Of a DNA stretch of 15,719 bases, positions 14,837 to 15,719 are shown piece by piece. The notes below the pieces were generated by a model. The model saw nothing but the letters and a program-made list of their open reading frames with translations. It was not told where the DNA came from and searched no databases. The stretch is taken from assembly GCA_016946835.1 (NCBI GenBank), contig JACVTC010000072.1, positions 949,001 through 964,719 of the forward strand, given 5' to 3'. The number at the start of each line of letters is the position of its first letter. The first letter of the stretch is position 1. Made by a program: the position numbers and the translations under genes. Source of the DNA: Neocallimastix lanati (nom. inval.) (Eukaryota > Neocallimastigomycota > Neocallimastigomycetes > Neocallimastigales > Neocallimastigaceae).

Positions 14837-15719
14837 CTATATTGTAGCTGAGTTATATTTTACTATATTTTTGAGGTGTACATTCCGATTTAATAATATT
14901 CCTGAATTTGGATCAGCTAACGTAACTGTATTAAACTTTTTCTTGATTACTTTAAAGGTCCATTAAAATAAGGTTCTAGTTTAGTTCTACTAAAGTTTCT
15001 AACTAGGACTAAATCTCCCTCCTTAATTTCCTTAGCCTGATTCATACTTTGTTTTTCTTCTCGTCTAACAGCCCAATATTTATTTGCATTTTTCACATTT
15101 TCTGATGCTTCTATGGTCCATCTATAATGAGATATAAACTTTTCCAATAGAATTTCATCAGAAGATTTATTTATACCTTTAGTCGGTCTTGCAGCTATAT
15201 CAAAAGGTTGTTGGTCTTCACGACCATAAACTAATTCAAAACTAGAATGGTTAGTGGTACTATTTTTAACAGTTCTTAAAGCCCAGAGAGCAGAGGGTAA
15301 TACCTCATCCCAATCTTTATTTTTTGTCCCAAGCAATCTAAGGAGTTTACCAATTTCTTTATTACGGTTTTCCGTAAGTCCATTAGATTCGGGATGATAT
15401 GTTGTAAACAAATTTTATATATACATCATATAGATCTAAAAATATTTAGTCATATCTGATGTAAATTGGGCACCATTATCGGTGGTAATTACTTGGGGAA
15501 CTCCATGACGAGAAAATACGTTAATAAGGAACTTAATTACGTCTTTAGAAGTGATATTTTCAGTGGGTTTCTGCTTCTACCCACTTAGTGAAATAATCAA
15601 CAGCTACTATTATATATTGATTATTACTTCTAGTTTTAACCAGTGGACCGATAATGTCCAAACCAAGATGTACAAAAGGTCCTTCCACTTTAGTAGGTAG
15701 ATTTTCTGTAGGCTCTGGA
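14837..15719 (-). pseudogene. E3 Pol C-terminal fragment (integrase), frameshifted
   Basis: Same stop codon context as E2 pol (CTA at 14837-14839). It covers the integrase catalytic core to the C-terminus and is cut by the window end. Compared with E2 it has four single-base indels: loss of a T near 14950, gain of an A near 15407, loss of a T near 15445 and gain of a T near 15568. The frame alternates and is open only in pieces, the longest at 14947-15411. I saw no substitutions in the parts compared. This may be real decay or uncorrected sequencing error in homopolymers. Confidence 0.75.

Larger units (their letters stand above)
13770..15719 (-). mobile_element. E3: tandem partial copy of the E2 family (continues past window)
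   Basis: 13770-15719 repeats 5974 to about 7920 (LTR, G-rich tract, pol 3' end) in the same orientation with a near-constant offset. E2 and E3 therefore form LTR-internal-LTR-internal with one shared LTR. Such arrays arise by recombination between LTRs. A one-LTR circle read around its junction, or an assembly fault, would look the same. Confidence 0.75.

Overview
The window is an extremely AT-rich, repeat-dominated eukaryotic segment with homopolymer A/T runs of up to 59 bases and asparagine-rich proteins. I found no host gene, tRNA, rRNA or CRISPR array. Composition and the style of the Ty3/gypsy polyproteins (poly-Asn linkers, Lys/Asn/Ile-rich) would fit an anaerobic gut fungus (Neocallimastigomycota). 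That is inference: another AT-rich eukaryote such as a dictyostelid cannot be excluded from this window.

Layout. (1) 1-5969, plus strand: element E1, a Ty3/gypsy-like LTR retrotransposon entered inside its 5' LTR (1-716). It has a primer-binding site, a 1.5-kb non-coding leader with five A-tracts and strong predicted RNA stems, an intact gag, a -1 frameshift signal, and a shortened pol frame. That pol keeps a canonical aspartic protease but has lost reverse transcriptase, most of RNase H and nearly all of integrase. The 3' LTR is 4675-5969; 716 bp of it can be compared with the 5' LTR and looks identical by eye. E1 is therefore a recent, non-autonomous element. (2) 5974-14813, minus strand: element E2, a complete Ty3/gypsy-like element with intact gag and a 1400-residue pol frame (PR-RT-RNaseH-IN). 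Its gag-pol junction also carries a -1 frameshift signal, and its leader is about 1.57 kb. The 3' LTRs of E1 and E2 abut tail-to-tail with only 4 bp between them. (3) 13770-15719, minus strand: the E2 LTR is followed by a further copy of the pol 3' end. E2 and a third copy (E3) thus share one LTR in tandem. The E3 pol fragment differs from E2 only by single-base indels in short homopolymers, as far as I could compare by eye.

How the parts work together. In both elements, Gag would be made from the first frame. A fraction of ribosomes would slip at TTTAAAT (E1) or TTTAAAC (E2), just before the gag stop and upstream of a G/C stem with an 8-nt loop, to make Gag-PR or Gag-Pol. E1 cannot copy or integrate itself, so its fresh LTRs imply that an E2-like element mobilises it. 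E2's protease has a non-canonical active site (Asp-Thr-Cys-Ser), whereas E1's is canonical.

The most unusual non-coding signal is an array of five hairpins in the E2 leader (12575-12783). Each has a near-constant inner stem, loop and 2-nt bulge and a variable but always complementary outer stem. It lies between the primer-binding site and gag, where a packaging or translation signal would be expected.
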